Shown here piece by piece: positions 1 to 11,053 of a DNA stretch of 64,000 bases. This DNA is from Curvularia sp. ZM96 (taxonomy: Eukaryota > Ascomycota > Dothideomycetes > Pleosporales > Pleosporaceae). A program made the translations under genes and the position numbers. Numbering within the stretch: position 1 is the first letter of the stretch; every line of letters begins with the position of its first letter. The notes under the pieces were generated by a model. It searched no databases. It was not told the DNA's origin and saw nothing but the letters and a program-made list of their open reading frames with translations. The stretch is taken from the NCBI GenBank assembly GCA_022457065.1, contig JAJGBQ010000005.1, positions 1,550,001 through 1,614,000 of the forward strand, written 5' to 3'.

Positions 1-151
1 TGGCATTTTGATCGGCAGGCACGTCCATCCATTGCGAGATTGACGGCAGGCCATCGGGCTTCTTGACGAGTGGTGATTCCTTCAGAGCCAGCAATTGAGC
101 CTCCGTATAGGTTGGCCCCCGCATTCTCGCGTCCGACGGCAGCGCAGACAT
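1..151 (-). CDS. 4E-T-like eIF4E-binding protein, N-terminus (runs off left edge)
   Basis: Reading the minus strand from an ATG at 149-151 gives an open frame of about 50 codons to the window edge. Residues about 10-30 read RGPTYTEAQLLALKESPL, followed by VKKPDGLPSISQW. This contains a canonical eIF4E-binding motif, Tyr-x4-Leu-hydrophobic (YTEAQLL), continuing into L-K-E-x-P as in the N-terminus of metazoan 4E-T. Known members bind the dorsal face of the cap-binding protein eIF4E and repress translation or carry it to mRNP granules. The role here is inferred from the motif alone. The frame stays open a little upstream, so an earlier start or an upstream exon is possible. The next gene upstream on this strand is URB1, about 700 bp away. 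Only the first 50 residues are visible, so the family call is moderate. Confidence 0.55.
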   Translation of the reverse strand, partial: MSALPSDARMRGPTYTEAQLLALKESPLVKKPDGLPSISQWMDVPADQNA

Positions 152-855
152 GCAGAAGGAAGTGGGGTAGGCCAGATGCGACCTACGGGGAGCTCGATAT
201 TGGAATCCGAGTTTTGCAATTCGGAAGTTCTGGAGTGTCGGACGATGGGCGGCAAGGGTAGCTTCAGGGCGGGTTGGGTCGTCGTCGTTTGCAGTGGACT
301 CGTTTGCAATTGAACGTAACGAGCTGTGTGTGCAGGCGTGGGCGGTGGGTGGTGATCAAACGGAGGAGCTGAGAGACGTGATGGTGACAAGCCAGGGTTT
401 GTGGCGTCCGGTCAAAGCGCGCGTGCGTGTCGCAAGGCTGGAGGGTGAGGTGAACGAGCTCTTGGTGGGATGCAACGTGGTAGGGGAGAAGCGCACACCC
501 TGTGCTGCAGTAGCGGCGACGGAAGCGGAGTAGGATCAGCTATGGAGTTCTCACTGGATATTACGAGCGGAGGTGGCTGTGGCAGAAAAACGCCCCTGGT
601 GGCTTTGAAGCTACTTTGGGACAAACCGGAAGCGTGGGTATGCGAATAATAGCGTGTGTTTGTTATGGGAGTGTGTCCTAGGTCGCCAGTGGTGCGGGTC
701 TCCATGAGAGAGAAGAGCCCTGCCAAGCACAGCTGCGGAACACGGAAGGTGCGTCATTTCGAGGGTCACCGCATGTGACCGGCATGGTATAGAAAACATC
801 AAGCAGCCGTGGGCCTGCATACGCCCAAATCAATTATATATAATTATCATGCATG
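152..855. other. Intergenic region, no gene seen
   Basis: This lies between the 5' end of the left-edge gene and the URB1 stop, both on the minus strand. It should hold the promoter of the former and the 3' UTR of the latter. The AT run near 830-850 would suit URB1 3' end formation. Short open frames here have no recognisable content. Confidence 0.5.
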
Positions 856-3800
856 TCAGACTTTGGCAAGCCCAGCAATCGTCTGCCCCAGACTGTCACT
901 ACTCCAAGCTGCGACCTTCTCCTGGTCGCATGTCTCATAGACACGTGCAGCCAATACCCTCAGTGAACTCTGTCGCGCATCGTGGCCGTCGAGCATCATC
1001 TGAATCCAGGCAACCAGACCGCATCGCGTGATGAGCGTTGTGCTTCCCCCTACGTGTGTCGCTCGCAACAGGATCTTAACAATTTTGTCCTTGGCTGACG
1101 CCGAACATGACCGAGACCCATAATGGCTCAGCAGTTGTTCGAATATGTTGCTCCTCCTGAATAGCTCCATGTCCGCTGGCGTTCGCAGACTATCCATCAG
1201 GTAATCCAGGTACCAATCCACTTCCTTGTGATAGGTTGTGTCGTCATCTGGCTGGCTGGCTACGATGCGGTGCCAGAAGAACCGCAGAAGAGAGCTGACA
1301 TCCCACACTGGCGAGGCAGTCAAGAATTTGTTGACTGTGCTGAACAGTGAGTGAGTCGGATCGGCCAGGATTACTGTGCAACGCGCAGCCAGCACGCCAC
1401 CAACATAAGGGAAGGCCTCTGTGCCAGAGGCATCGATAGACTCCAAGAGCTCACCGAGGAGGAGATAGAGTTGCTGAAGGTCAAAGTCTATGCTGCTTCC
1501 AGCATCTCCTCCAGACCTCTCCCCTTGGCTGCTGAACTTGATCGTTGCTGTAAGTTGTCGGATGCTGTTAATGGCCTGCTTGCGGATTTCACCGTGTTCG
1601 GAGCAGAGACACAGTATTAGCTCTCCAATGTCACCATCTTCAACCGCTTCTCCTAGCTCCTTCTTCCTCCAACGCGTCAGACCTGTGTGCTTTTCGTCTT
1701 CAGCGGGCGGTGCCTCCAGGTCGACCGCGAACCTTGTCCTACTTTGCTGTTCAGCTTCTTGCGCCCGTGCTGACACTGGCACAGGTGATGTCGACGATCG
1801 TTCTGATCCACTGAAGTCTGCTCCAGTTGCCAGCTTCAACGACTCTTTAGCTTTTTCCTTGCCCATCTTCCACAGGAAAGCGTCTTTGAGCACTTCCTTG
1901 TATGCTGCACTGGCAGAGTCGACTAGTGCGTCGCGTACATAGCCCAGCGTCTTCTCATCTTCGCCGATGAGTTTGAGAAGATAAAGTAGTCGCGATAACC
2001 ACTGTGCAAGTGCATCGGCCGCATTGTTTGTTGCAGTCTGCCCCCCCTTGAACGGCCACTGTTCCACCAGAGTCATCAGCAGGTTGCTAAACGGTCCCAC
2101 ATCGCTTGCAACCTGCCCATTTCGCGTGCACATGGCGTCCAAATCATCAAAGTACTTGATGGGCACCTTGGTGAAGCGCGCACAGCAATCATCAAGGAAC
2201 TCAAGAACTTCCGCTGAAGGTGTACTGGATCCAGGTGTCGATCCCAAACTTGCAATGAGCGCGTCCAGTGCATCGGGTGAAGTCTTAGTTTGTAGCATTT
2301 CTTGATCTTGCAAGATGTCACTCAGCAGAGATCGGATTCCTGCATAGAGCTCGCTCTCTTTTGATGTCACTAGCAGCCTCAAGAGTGTGACAAAAGGTGA
2401 ATATGACAGAGTTTCTGCGACTGTTAGTAGAGAACATTACATGATATCCCAAGTGAGATGAAGACTTACTCTGCTTCTGCCACCAGCGCATTGCGGGTGA
2501 CAGCCTTGCCATCTGTATCCAATGTTCAAGTTCCATGATGCGAAACACCTTGTCCTCAGGTGATGCAGTGGACTTCTCAGCCTCCACCAAAGCATTACAG
2601 AGGGGAAGCGATACATCAAACTTCTCCTGAAGCGCAACCTGGGGTGTCACTTCGTAGTAAAGCCGCAGTAATCTTGTAATTGACTCTCGCTTCATGTCTT
2701 TCAGACCCGGCTTCTTGAGCGCCAAAAACACTGTTCGTATGGCCGGGCAGCGTCGGCTGACTTCTGATACTAAGCGCTTAGACGCCTGCTCCCATTGCTT
2801 AGATGACTTTACGGCGCTGGCATTGCTGAGTTCTTGAAGTACGCCTCGCAGCTTCTGAAGTGCCACAATCAACACGCGTATTGCAAAAAACTGTACAAGG
2901 TCCGAGCTATGGTTAAGACATTTGGTCAGTACTTGCTGGTTCAAAGGCTGTGGCAAGATGCTGTTCATTAGCACCGGCACCGGAGGGGGATGGTCGCGAT
3001 GATTCTTCTTTGCGCCGAAGTATTTCGGAACCGGCAGCTGAATGGTTTGGTACATGAACGCAGAATATCCTATCCATGTTGATGTGAGCTTAGGGTCGTA
3101 GCTAAAGTCGCGTCGTTTGACAAAGTAGTCTGCAATCAGCTCAGGGCAAGCTCGGAATATGTCCACAACAAGCTCCTGGTGCAGGGTATTCGCGTATGGC
3201 CGTTGGCTTTGAATGAACTCAGACAGGATAATGTTGCGCACTCTTGAGATCTTGTTGAAGCTGTCAACTGAATCCAAGCCCAAGTCGTTGCTGTAATCAG
3301 CACCATCATCCTGCTCGCCCTCATCGTCGTCAAACGAAGATGGGTAAAAGCCCTGGGTAGGCAGCATAACACCGTACGCAGGATCCGTGCATACTAGGCG
3401 CAAGAAATCATGTGCAAGCTGGTCAGGTGCCTTGTGCCCTTCAGCAACCGATCCCTCTTCGGGCTCATAGCTGTACAGGCTTGCTATTCGCGAAAGCGTC
3501 TTTCCGTTCAAAATCTTGCTCTTGGTGTGTCGCGGGATAGCCTTATCTTGGAAGACATGGCTTCGAAAAACATCCAGTATTTCGTAGATCAAAAAGGGTG
3601 GGTCTGTACGGATGTGGTCGAATACGGTTCGTATGACGTTGGTATTGGACAGTATCTCGCTCTTCACACGTTCATCCTGGTACCGCAAGTGTGTCAAGAG
3701 GTATCTGACTGCCGTAGTCCGAATGCTTGGTTTCTTGACGTGGTCGGCCGCCGATTGCTCTCTGCTGAGGTTGATGTTCCTTCCCAATATCTTCGGCTCC

Positions 3801-4496
3801 AGCGTAAAATCTCTTTTCGCATACACCGCCCTCGCATGCGCGCCTTGATTAAACTTTGTCAGTTCTGTAAGCAGGCGGAGCGCTGGCGCAATGACGTTCT
3901 CTTCTTTAGACGCGGCCGATGTACTGCGCACAAAACGGCGAGCGATGGACGGTTGCAAGAGTGTTTTCGCCAAAAGGGTGCCGTACTCTAGAAAATCACC
4001 GTGGCTGGCAAAAACCTTGAAGAGAAGGGCAAGTACCGCTGTGACCTGAGAAACGATGGCGCTGTTGTTGGTCTCGACAGCATAGTCCCATGCTAGTGTT
4101 AGGTTCTGCAAAAAGGCCTTGTCCTTTTCGTCCCTCCCCTTTCCCTTTTGTGTGTCCAGATACTCGCGGAGAATGGCTCGTTTGCGGGGCAAATCGTGTT
4201 CTTCGGTCGGGTACAGGATGGAATCGAGGAAACGCTTGAACAAGCTCAGGCCTAGTTGGGTCAGTGTCTATTTCCGTACAAGACCTGAGGTCGTGCCTAC
4301 CACTTCGAAAGTTGCTCTGCGAGCTCTGGTCGAAGAACAAGGCATTCTGCAAGTCGCGCGCAGCAGTGACTTCCTCGGCGCTGCCATTTGGCCGCGGTGA
4401 ATTGCGCTCATAATTTGTGTCGATTCTCTGGCGCTTGTTCTCGCGGTCAGCGTTGGCGCCCCTGGCATGGACATCGTAAGCAGTCCTCTTCCCCAT
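856..4496 (-). CDS. URB1: Nucleolar pre-ribosomal-associated protein 1 (Urb1/Npa1)
   Basis: Three exons (4496-4301, 4251-2470, 2420-856) with two 49 bp introns give 1,180 residues. The first intron joins a basic Asn/Arg-rich start (MGKRTAYDVHARGANADREN) to LSLFKRFLDSIL. Both introns are GT-AG and the second has a CTAAC branch site. The helical-repeat N-terminal half carries conserved Urb1/Npa1 blocks such as DYFVKRRDFSYDP, WIGYSAFMYQTIQLPVP and SSDLVQFFAIRVLIVALQKL. Urb1 is a large nucleolar scaffold of the early pre-60S particle that acts with other assembly factors in 25S/5.8S rRNA maturation. Fungal Urb1 proteins are often longer than this, so the C-terminal repeats are relatively compact. 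The start was chosen because it is the first ATG with a typical basic nucleolar tail and an in-phase splice. Confidence 0.85.
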
Positions 4497-5190
4497 GGCT
4501 CATGTTATGTCGCGTTGGCTTCGAAAAGTAAAAGTTGGAGCATGCATCTGAATTTCGGCGGGCCTTTGCAGGGATCACCCTACTAGCGCAAAATCCGAGG
4601 TCTGGATCACTAGCCACATGAACAGGCACAAACATCAGCTACTCCGACATGAGCATTGATCAGGGGTTGTTCTTTACGATTGTTTATTCTGTTTTCCTAC
4701 TGGCTGTGCAGCCGGCTTAAACGAAGGCTACATGCTCTATTTGCTCCAATTATAAAGACTATATCTAGGCTGCAATCCAGAAATAAAAAGTGACATCTCA
4801 TTCTGGATTAGTATAGGCCCTCTCCTCCGGGCTGACTTAGTCTTGCATAATAGGGTGCGATGTTATTTGGCGTGAAAATGTCGCTATACAAAAAAAAGAA
4901 AAAAAGGTCGGGACTGCAAAAGACTCCGAAGATATGCTGATGCTGCCATGCGATGCAAGGTGAACAGATGTAAAAGAAGCGCGCGCTAAGAAAAAAAAGG
5001 TCATGATGGTATGCTGGGAACCCCAGAACAAAGGAAAACCAGATAAACGCCATTTGAAAGCTTAGTTTTTGTTGTCGCTAAACAAGGATGTCCGGGGTAT
5101 CATGCAGCGACGTAGCAAGGAAAAGGAGCGTTGAGTGAACAACGAAGAGGAACGATGTAACAGCATTGTTGAATTTTTGTTTCTGATGTG
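4497..5190. other. Intergenic: URB1 promoter and downstream gene 3' UTR
   Basis: This region separates two minus-strand genes. It contains long A-rich tracts around 4888-4912 and 4988-4998 (poly-T on the coding strand) consistent with a 3' UTR. No protein-like frame or RNA gene was recognised. Confidence 0.5.
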
Positions 5191-6119
5191 TTATCGTTTT
5201 AACGGCCTCTGAAACTTGGAGCCGGAGCTGATGGAGTTGTTCTTCTCGCGAATCTGTATCATTGGGGGGGGATCTTGGTTGTTCTTCGCTGATAGGGCTG
5301 CAGAGATGGCGAGCGTGATGAGCGTGAGAATCTCGGCGCAGGCAGCACCAATGGCGGTGTAGAAGGCAGCTCCCTGTATGGTGGGTTAGCGGATGCTGTG
5401 TGCAGGGCTTGACGAGAGGGAAGTGTTACCTGCTCCTCGCAGACGGTGCGGTACTGGTACCTCCCATTGGTCAACAAGTTCTTGTTTGTGCATGAGTATC
5501 GGCCCAAGCTAGCCTTGCTTGCCTTGTTGAGCAGGTAGAAGATGACCAGCGCCGTGATCCAGGTGATGACGCCGAAGCTGCCAGCGACGACGCGGTAGAC
5601 GTCTCGCGAGCGAAAGGGTCGGCGGAAGGAGCGTTTGAAGGACAGAGTGAGGATAGCGACCGAGGCGAGGAAGTTGGCGGCGGCAATGCAGAAGAGGACA
5701 ATACTAGGGGCGAGGTTTGTGTGGGCGGGCCAGACCATGGGCAGTTCTCCCTTGCGCAGGTCGATGTAGCGATTGCCTCGATAGATCTCGAATGTGTGCG
5801 TGAGCATGCAGACGACGGCGCCGCTCAGGACGATGATGAGCAGGCGGAGACATGAGCGCACCCGACTGAGCCAATGCGCTCGCGACGAAATGGCAAACTC
5901 GAGAGGCATTGGCAGTCTCGCGAAGCGGTATGCAGCGGAATCCTTAGCCTTTCCGTACACGAAGGCGCCCGTCGAGCGGGCGGCGGAGTTGTAGGGCTTG
6001 GGCGGAGGCGGCGAGGGAGTCGTGGGCACCGTGGTGATGTCCTGGTTGAAGCTAACAAGACACGTCGTCGTCGTCGAGGAGGCTGTGGAGTTGAGCAACG
6101 CGACGTAAGCTCTGGCCAT
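5191..6119 (-). CDS. Four-pass membrane protein, MARVEL-like
   Basis: Two exons (6119-5430 and 5373-5191) joined across a 56 bp GT-AG intron give 290 residues. The join reads CEEQ/GAAFYTAIGAACAEILTL, restoring a fourth membrane helix that is absent without splicing. Hydrophobic segments are LRLLIIVLSGAVVCML, SIVLFCIAAANFLASVAILTL, GSFGVITWITALVIFYLL and the spliced one. A basic loop (FKRSFRRPFRSRD) lies between helices 2 and 3. The N-terminal 90 residues are Ser/Thr/Pro-rich and probably cytosolic. The four-helix layout with a basic segment before helix 1 resembles fungal MARVEL-domain proteins, which sit in plasma-membrane subdomains or vesicles. No signature residues confirm this, so the function is unassigned. 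Confidence 0.7.
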
Positions 6120-7618
6120 GGTCCTACCAGCGTTCGCGATGCCGAGCACTGGACTCGCGGCGCGACCTCAGAGGACTGGCGGCAGGGTGCCTCGAGGTGC
6201 TGGAGGAGCCGTCGAGGGATGCCGCAGGGGATCGAGGGAGAGCGTCGTCGCAGCGGGCGCAGAGCACATGTAAGGTCGCAGTAGCAGCAGCGACGGCGGC
6301 AGCGGCAGCAGCAACAGACGAGGGCAAGGAGGTAGAGGAGGAGTTGCTGTGGGCGCAGCGGGATGAATTGAGCGCACCATACCATGTCAAGGGGGGGTGG
6401 GCGCAGGCGGCGCAGGCGCAATCCAGTAACCGGCCTAACGACGCTGGGTCCAAGCTTGGTGAGCTGCCTCGTTGATCGACCTGACGTCGAGACTCTGCAT
6501 GCGCCAGACGCGCTCGACATGGATGGAGCAGCGTGTTTTTGATTTTTATTTTGGGACCGTGGGGCTGTACGCCGTTGCAGAGGGCCCGTCTGCCGCCTTG
6601 TCTTCGGTCCTGCTGCCTCGACGCCGTCTCGCCGTGCATCGTCGAGTCTGCTGCCCCCAAGGCACCGCCACGCACGCAGGCCGCCTGTCACTGGCAAGGC
6701 GCATCTAGAAGCCATGGGGAGCTAGACGCCAACGCCCTTTTCTGTCATTGGCCCCGGGTTTCCAGACGCCAGCCCATAGCGCGGCTTAAATTTCCGCCAG
6801 GCTATATGGGGCCTCCAGCTGCAACAGTCGAAACGTCGCAGCAACAACACGATCCACGACGTCGTCACCGTAGTGAAGCCGCCGTCAGGCTCCGACGGAA
6901 GACATGCTCGAGCCGGCATATGTATGCAGCCAGCAGCGCTACGAATGCGCCAACTCAAAGGCGTAACGCTGATAGCACGCCCTCGCCCGGGTTGCGTCTT
7001 ATTCAACATAAGACGCGCGTCCGGCGAGACAAGCATCCAATGGCAGGTCCCCTTGTGTCAGGGGTGGGCGGCTTGCGGCCCGCTAGTGCAGCCACACTTC
7101 ACCAGCCATACTCCCGCCGCTACCATCGCCATTTATCACAACTAGAGATGCGAGCCCACGTGTGCTGCGCCAAAATATATATAGATAGCTGGACAGCTGC
7201 TGATTGCCTGTGTACTTGCGTTGGTGCTCCAGACCAGAAGATACTGCTAAACATGTCGCAACTCGGGTCCCGTATTGATTTTGCTGTGCCAGCTCTTGGC
7301 GCTTCCAACTCCAACATCCGCCGCCCCCGCACCGCCACAAACCCCGCGGCTAACTGCCAAGCTCGCAACCTTGTCTGGTGATGCAACACCTTGGACCGAT
7401 CCATGCCATTGACTGCCAACTTTCGCATCCTCCAGCCTGCCATGCCATTGCCGAAGCAGTTAGACACGCATGAGGGCCCGCCTGCAAAATATCGAAACCA
7501 CTTTTAGCACTGTCGTCACACAAGGCTGATCAGGCTGTTCATTGGCCCTACCCGCGAACCATGCACGTGCGAGCCTCAGTTTTTTCCTCGTCTCGACCTG
7601 GGTTTCCGCCAGACATCT
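6120..7618. other. 1.5 kb GC-rich intergenic stretch
   Basis: This lies upstream of the MARVEL-like gene and downstream of the CCA1-TTI2 gene. It is GC-rich at first, with imperfect CAG/CGG trinucleotide runs around 6278-6320, and has a short TA-repeat near 7172-7185. Long frames exist on both strands (for example 6533-7381 plus), but they are Arg/Pro/Ser-rich, overlap each other and resemble nothing. I treat it as a long 5' leader or promoter. Confidence 0.5.
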
Positions 7619-10600
7619 CTAGCTGTCATCTGGCTCGTCCAAGGGCATATTCTCCGCACACTCGCCGAATAATTCTTCAAATCCTGGCTCAGCTGCGACC
7701 AAATCCTGTTTTTCCGTCCTCCATGTCTCCGCCATGTCTGTTTCGTCCACACGCTGCATTACTGCGTCTAGCATTGCAACCGTTTCTTTGACTTGCATCT
7801 TGCCTTGTACAACACGTTCGCTGCCAGACTTCTTTTCTTCTTCTAAGCAGCGGCTCCACAATAAGCACAGGCCCATCATGATGCTGCCTCGATGACCTGG
7901 TATTCTCGGCCAAGCATTGAGTATCACACTCTGCAGTGCCTCCAGAGCTGAATTAACCAGTCCTTGGTGGCTGAGCGCAAAGGGCTCCTGTAAAATCACT
8001 GAGAGCAGAGGCACAATGTCCGGAAGATGCTTGACCGTATCAATGCCCATGTGGTTCAGCACAATAGGGACCTGTGACATGATGAGCGTGGCAAGTTCAG
8101 GGTACGTAGAGGGCGTAGGAAAATGTCCAAGAGGTGACAGAACGCCTTCCCGGAGGATTCTGTCTAGGAACAGCTCTCTGCTGTCGCCCTTACTGCTTTC
8201 TTCGGGGAGGAGCAGAGCAAGCGAAATCACGGCAGGGAAGACCGCCCTAAACAGAATCACGGATTCGCTCTCCGGTGTAATCGAAGGAATGTAGGTGAAC
8301 ATAGGGAGAAGGGCTTCCGCGAAGATGTTGTGATATCCGCTTCGTAGGAGGAAGCTGGTGGAGTTTGACCTTTGCACTGCAGCCTTCTGTGAACTACCAG
8401 TGCTGAGTGGCTGTCTTAGAACCTCCAGCAACAGACCGAGCATGTAGCAGCCTTTTGCCTTCCATCTCACATCCATGTCATCCATCATCTTCAGGACCGG
8501 AGGCATCAGAAACCGCCACTTGTCCTCCATTGTTTTCCTGTCCAACGCACGAATTGACCAGGCCAACAGGTCGAGCACGTACTGGTTCCCGGCGTCTTTC
8601 CAGGGGACTGGTTGCCGCGACGCTTCCAATGCATTCGACGTGGGTTTATTCTGCGGAAACAAAGGTGGGATGGTAAGCTGGAGAAAGTGTGAAGCCAGGC
8701 GAAGGGGAAGCTCACTTTCGTTCTGTTCGCTTCTCGAAGCCTCGACCGCCTTGATAGCGCCTGCTATGTCAGTATTGTCGGGATTGCGCAGCTGCCAGGC
8801 CATGACGACATCCAGTGCCTCCTTCATCCAAGGCCCAGGTTTGGTGTTGAGTGCCTTGGCAAGATCAGTTCCTTTGATGAGTGGCCTAAAGGTGTCGACC
8901 TCGAGGAGGTCGAGTTCGGTGATGCGGCTGAGGAAGCTGGCATACGAGCGGAACAGGTCTGGGTATGGTTAGCTACATGGAAATCGAAAATCTGAAATGG
9001 AGTGGCCTACCAGTTTTTGATATCCGTCCGAGCACGATCTCGTAAACAAGGTTGAAGAGGACTTGGGCCCGCCAAGTAGATCCCCAACGGCGGATAGCCA
9101 TGCCCAGAGTGTCTCGAGCAGTCGGGCCGTTGTTTGGGTTGATAGTATCAGGCCGCCGAAGCCCTCTGACGCACTCAGCGACAAGATTGCGGATCTCCTC
9201 ACTGTTGCTCAGTGAAGAAGCAATGACATCGCAAACCTTGTTCGGGGCTTTGAAACCCTCTCTGGCGACAAGGTAAGCAACAAAGTATGGCCGCTGCAAA
9301 GGCTTCTGATGAGGCACAGTGGGTGCATCGGCCCAGGGCATCATGGTAGCGCAGATCCAAGCGAGGTACTTATCATCGTCGTTCCTCAGGAGGGTATCCG
9401 GGACAACAGCAGGCACATCGTCGCTTTTGGTCACCACTGACTCGACCACCTCATATGCTGGCTTGAAGTAGTCTGTTTCGGGCTCTGTAGGCAACTCGCG
9501 TGTCGGATCTGTAAAAACAGTGCGGTACAGGCCAAACCGGTCGATGAGCTCTAGGGCCATTCGAGGCCTGGGCCCCTTGAGCATCTTCTCGAGCTCAATG
9601 CCAACACGCTCTCGGCTAATCTTGATCTTCAAGACTTCCTGAATCTCTGGATTGCCCATGGCTTTGGCGGTCTCGGGCTCGATGGTATAATCGAGACGAC
9701 TGGCAAAGCGAATCAATCGCAGTACTCGCAGTGGGTCGTCTTTGAATGTTTGGTAGGGCTCTAGGGGCGTTCGGATAATCTTCGCAGCCATGTCATCATG
9801 TCCACGCCCTGTAAAGTCCTCGACTTGACAAGTGTGCAGATTGAAGAACATGGCGTTTACGGTAGCATCGCGGCGCATGGCGTCTTCTTCCGCCGTACCA
9901 AACTCCATCTGAGGATTGCGAGAGACTTCGTTGTAGGTTTCTTTTCGGAGGTTGACAAGATCCAGGTCAATGCCCATGATCTTTGTAGTAGCCGTCTCTA
10001 GATTCTTTGACTTTTCGGGGTTCGCCTCAATTTTATGCAAACCTGGTGCAATCTTCTTCGTCTTGTCGCGTGCACTCAGCCCTTCGCTCTTGTCGATGAG
10101 ACCATGCTTTTCTGCGTTTCCTGGAATTTCAAGATACTCTTGCATCTTCAAGCCAAAGTGCTCGCCGGTCATCTTATTAATGGCCACATCGATATCGTGG
10201 CTGCCGACTTTCAGCAGCTTGTCACGCACCCATCCTCCTGTCCAACGTAGAACAATTTTTTCTTTGGCAAGTTCAGGTGGCACCTGTACTGCACTCGAGT
10301 CTCCATTTGACGGTGTTTCGTCAATGTAGGCGGCGACATCCAGTAGCAGCTGTCGTAGTTTGGATTCGACCTCTGTCAGCTCCAGCTGAGATGATTTGGT
10401 GTCGTCTGTAGAAGCCATGCTTCCGTAAGGCTGAATGAACTGCGGTGACGGCGCAACAATCTTGCGTCGTTTTGGGCTCGGCGGTTGCAGTTCAGGCGAG
10501 GGGCTTGCTCTGGACATACGAAGTGTTGTAATCGTGGAGAAATGTAGAGCTCTGTGAGTGGAGTATCCTGTCAAGGAACGGCGTGCAGGTGATAGGTAAA

Positions 10601-10667
10601 AGTCACGTTTGTAGAGCAAAGAAAAGGTTAGTGGACCGATGCGGCAGGCTCGACTTATCAGCGACAT
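7619..10667 (-). CDS. CCA-adding tRNA nucleotidyltransferase fused to a TTI2 domain
   Basis: Exons 10667-9011 and 8958-7619, separated by a 52 bp GT-AG intron (branch CTAAC), give one 998-residue frame. Residues 1-50 are Arg/Ser-rich like a mitochondrial presequence. A second Met at 51 is followed by PKRRK, fitting the alternative starts known for yeast Cca1. The nucleotidyltransferase core has GGWVRDKLL (from about 144) and the metal-binding DID at about 158-160, then DPLRVLRLIRFASRL and ERVGIELEKML. The CCA enzyme C-terminus continues across the intron through KGTDLAKALNTKPGPWMKEAL to about residue 630. From about 635 the frame becomes TTI2-like: MPPVLKMMDDMDVRWKAKGC, VKHLPDIVPLLSVILQEPF, ILNAWPRIPGHRGSIMMGL. 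Known roles are tRNA 3'-CCA addition, and the Tel2-Tti1-Tti2 chaperone complex that matures PIKK kinases. No stop and no suitable ATG separates the two halves. Confidence 0.85.
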
Positions 10668-11053
10668 CCATGTGAGTCAGAATGGATTGATGGATAGTCC
10701 TTGGCCTGCGGCGCACAGTAAGGAGCGACAAGAAGAGCAGAATAGTGTAAAGGGACGAGAAACAAACTGGCAATGGGTGCGCAGAGTCGCCGTGCGGGCA
10801 TGGAGGGACACATGCAAGGGTTTCTGGAGATGCCGCCCTTCGTCCAGTCAGAAAGCGCAGCGGCCGCAACGGCGATGCAGCATCACTCAACCCAACGTCG
10901 TCACACGCGTGGCTGCCAACCAGATAGCGAATTCGGCCACTAAAACGACTCGCCGTCGCTCAAGCCCGGTAGACGACAATCAGGATACATGCCGGCTGCC
11001 TCAGAAGCCCCGTGTGCATTCAGAACCCCGCGGGCGCATTGCCCTAGCCTCCC
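10668..11053. promoter_or_regulatory. Divergent promoter, CCA1-TTI2 / TRS85
   Basis: A 386 bp gap separates the start codons of two divergently oriented genes, so both core promoters must lie here or overlap the leaders. No clear TATA box or known operator was recognised. Confidence 0.55.

Noticed and set aside
5825..6715. Open frame of 296 codons on the minus strand
   Set aside because: It overlaps the MARVEL-like gene in another frame and is Arg/Pro/Ser-rich, as expected for GC-rich DNA read out of frame. No family resemblance.
6533..7381. Open frame of 282 codons on the plus strand
   Set aside because: Composition is random-looking, it has no domain, and it lies in a probable leader region.
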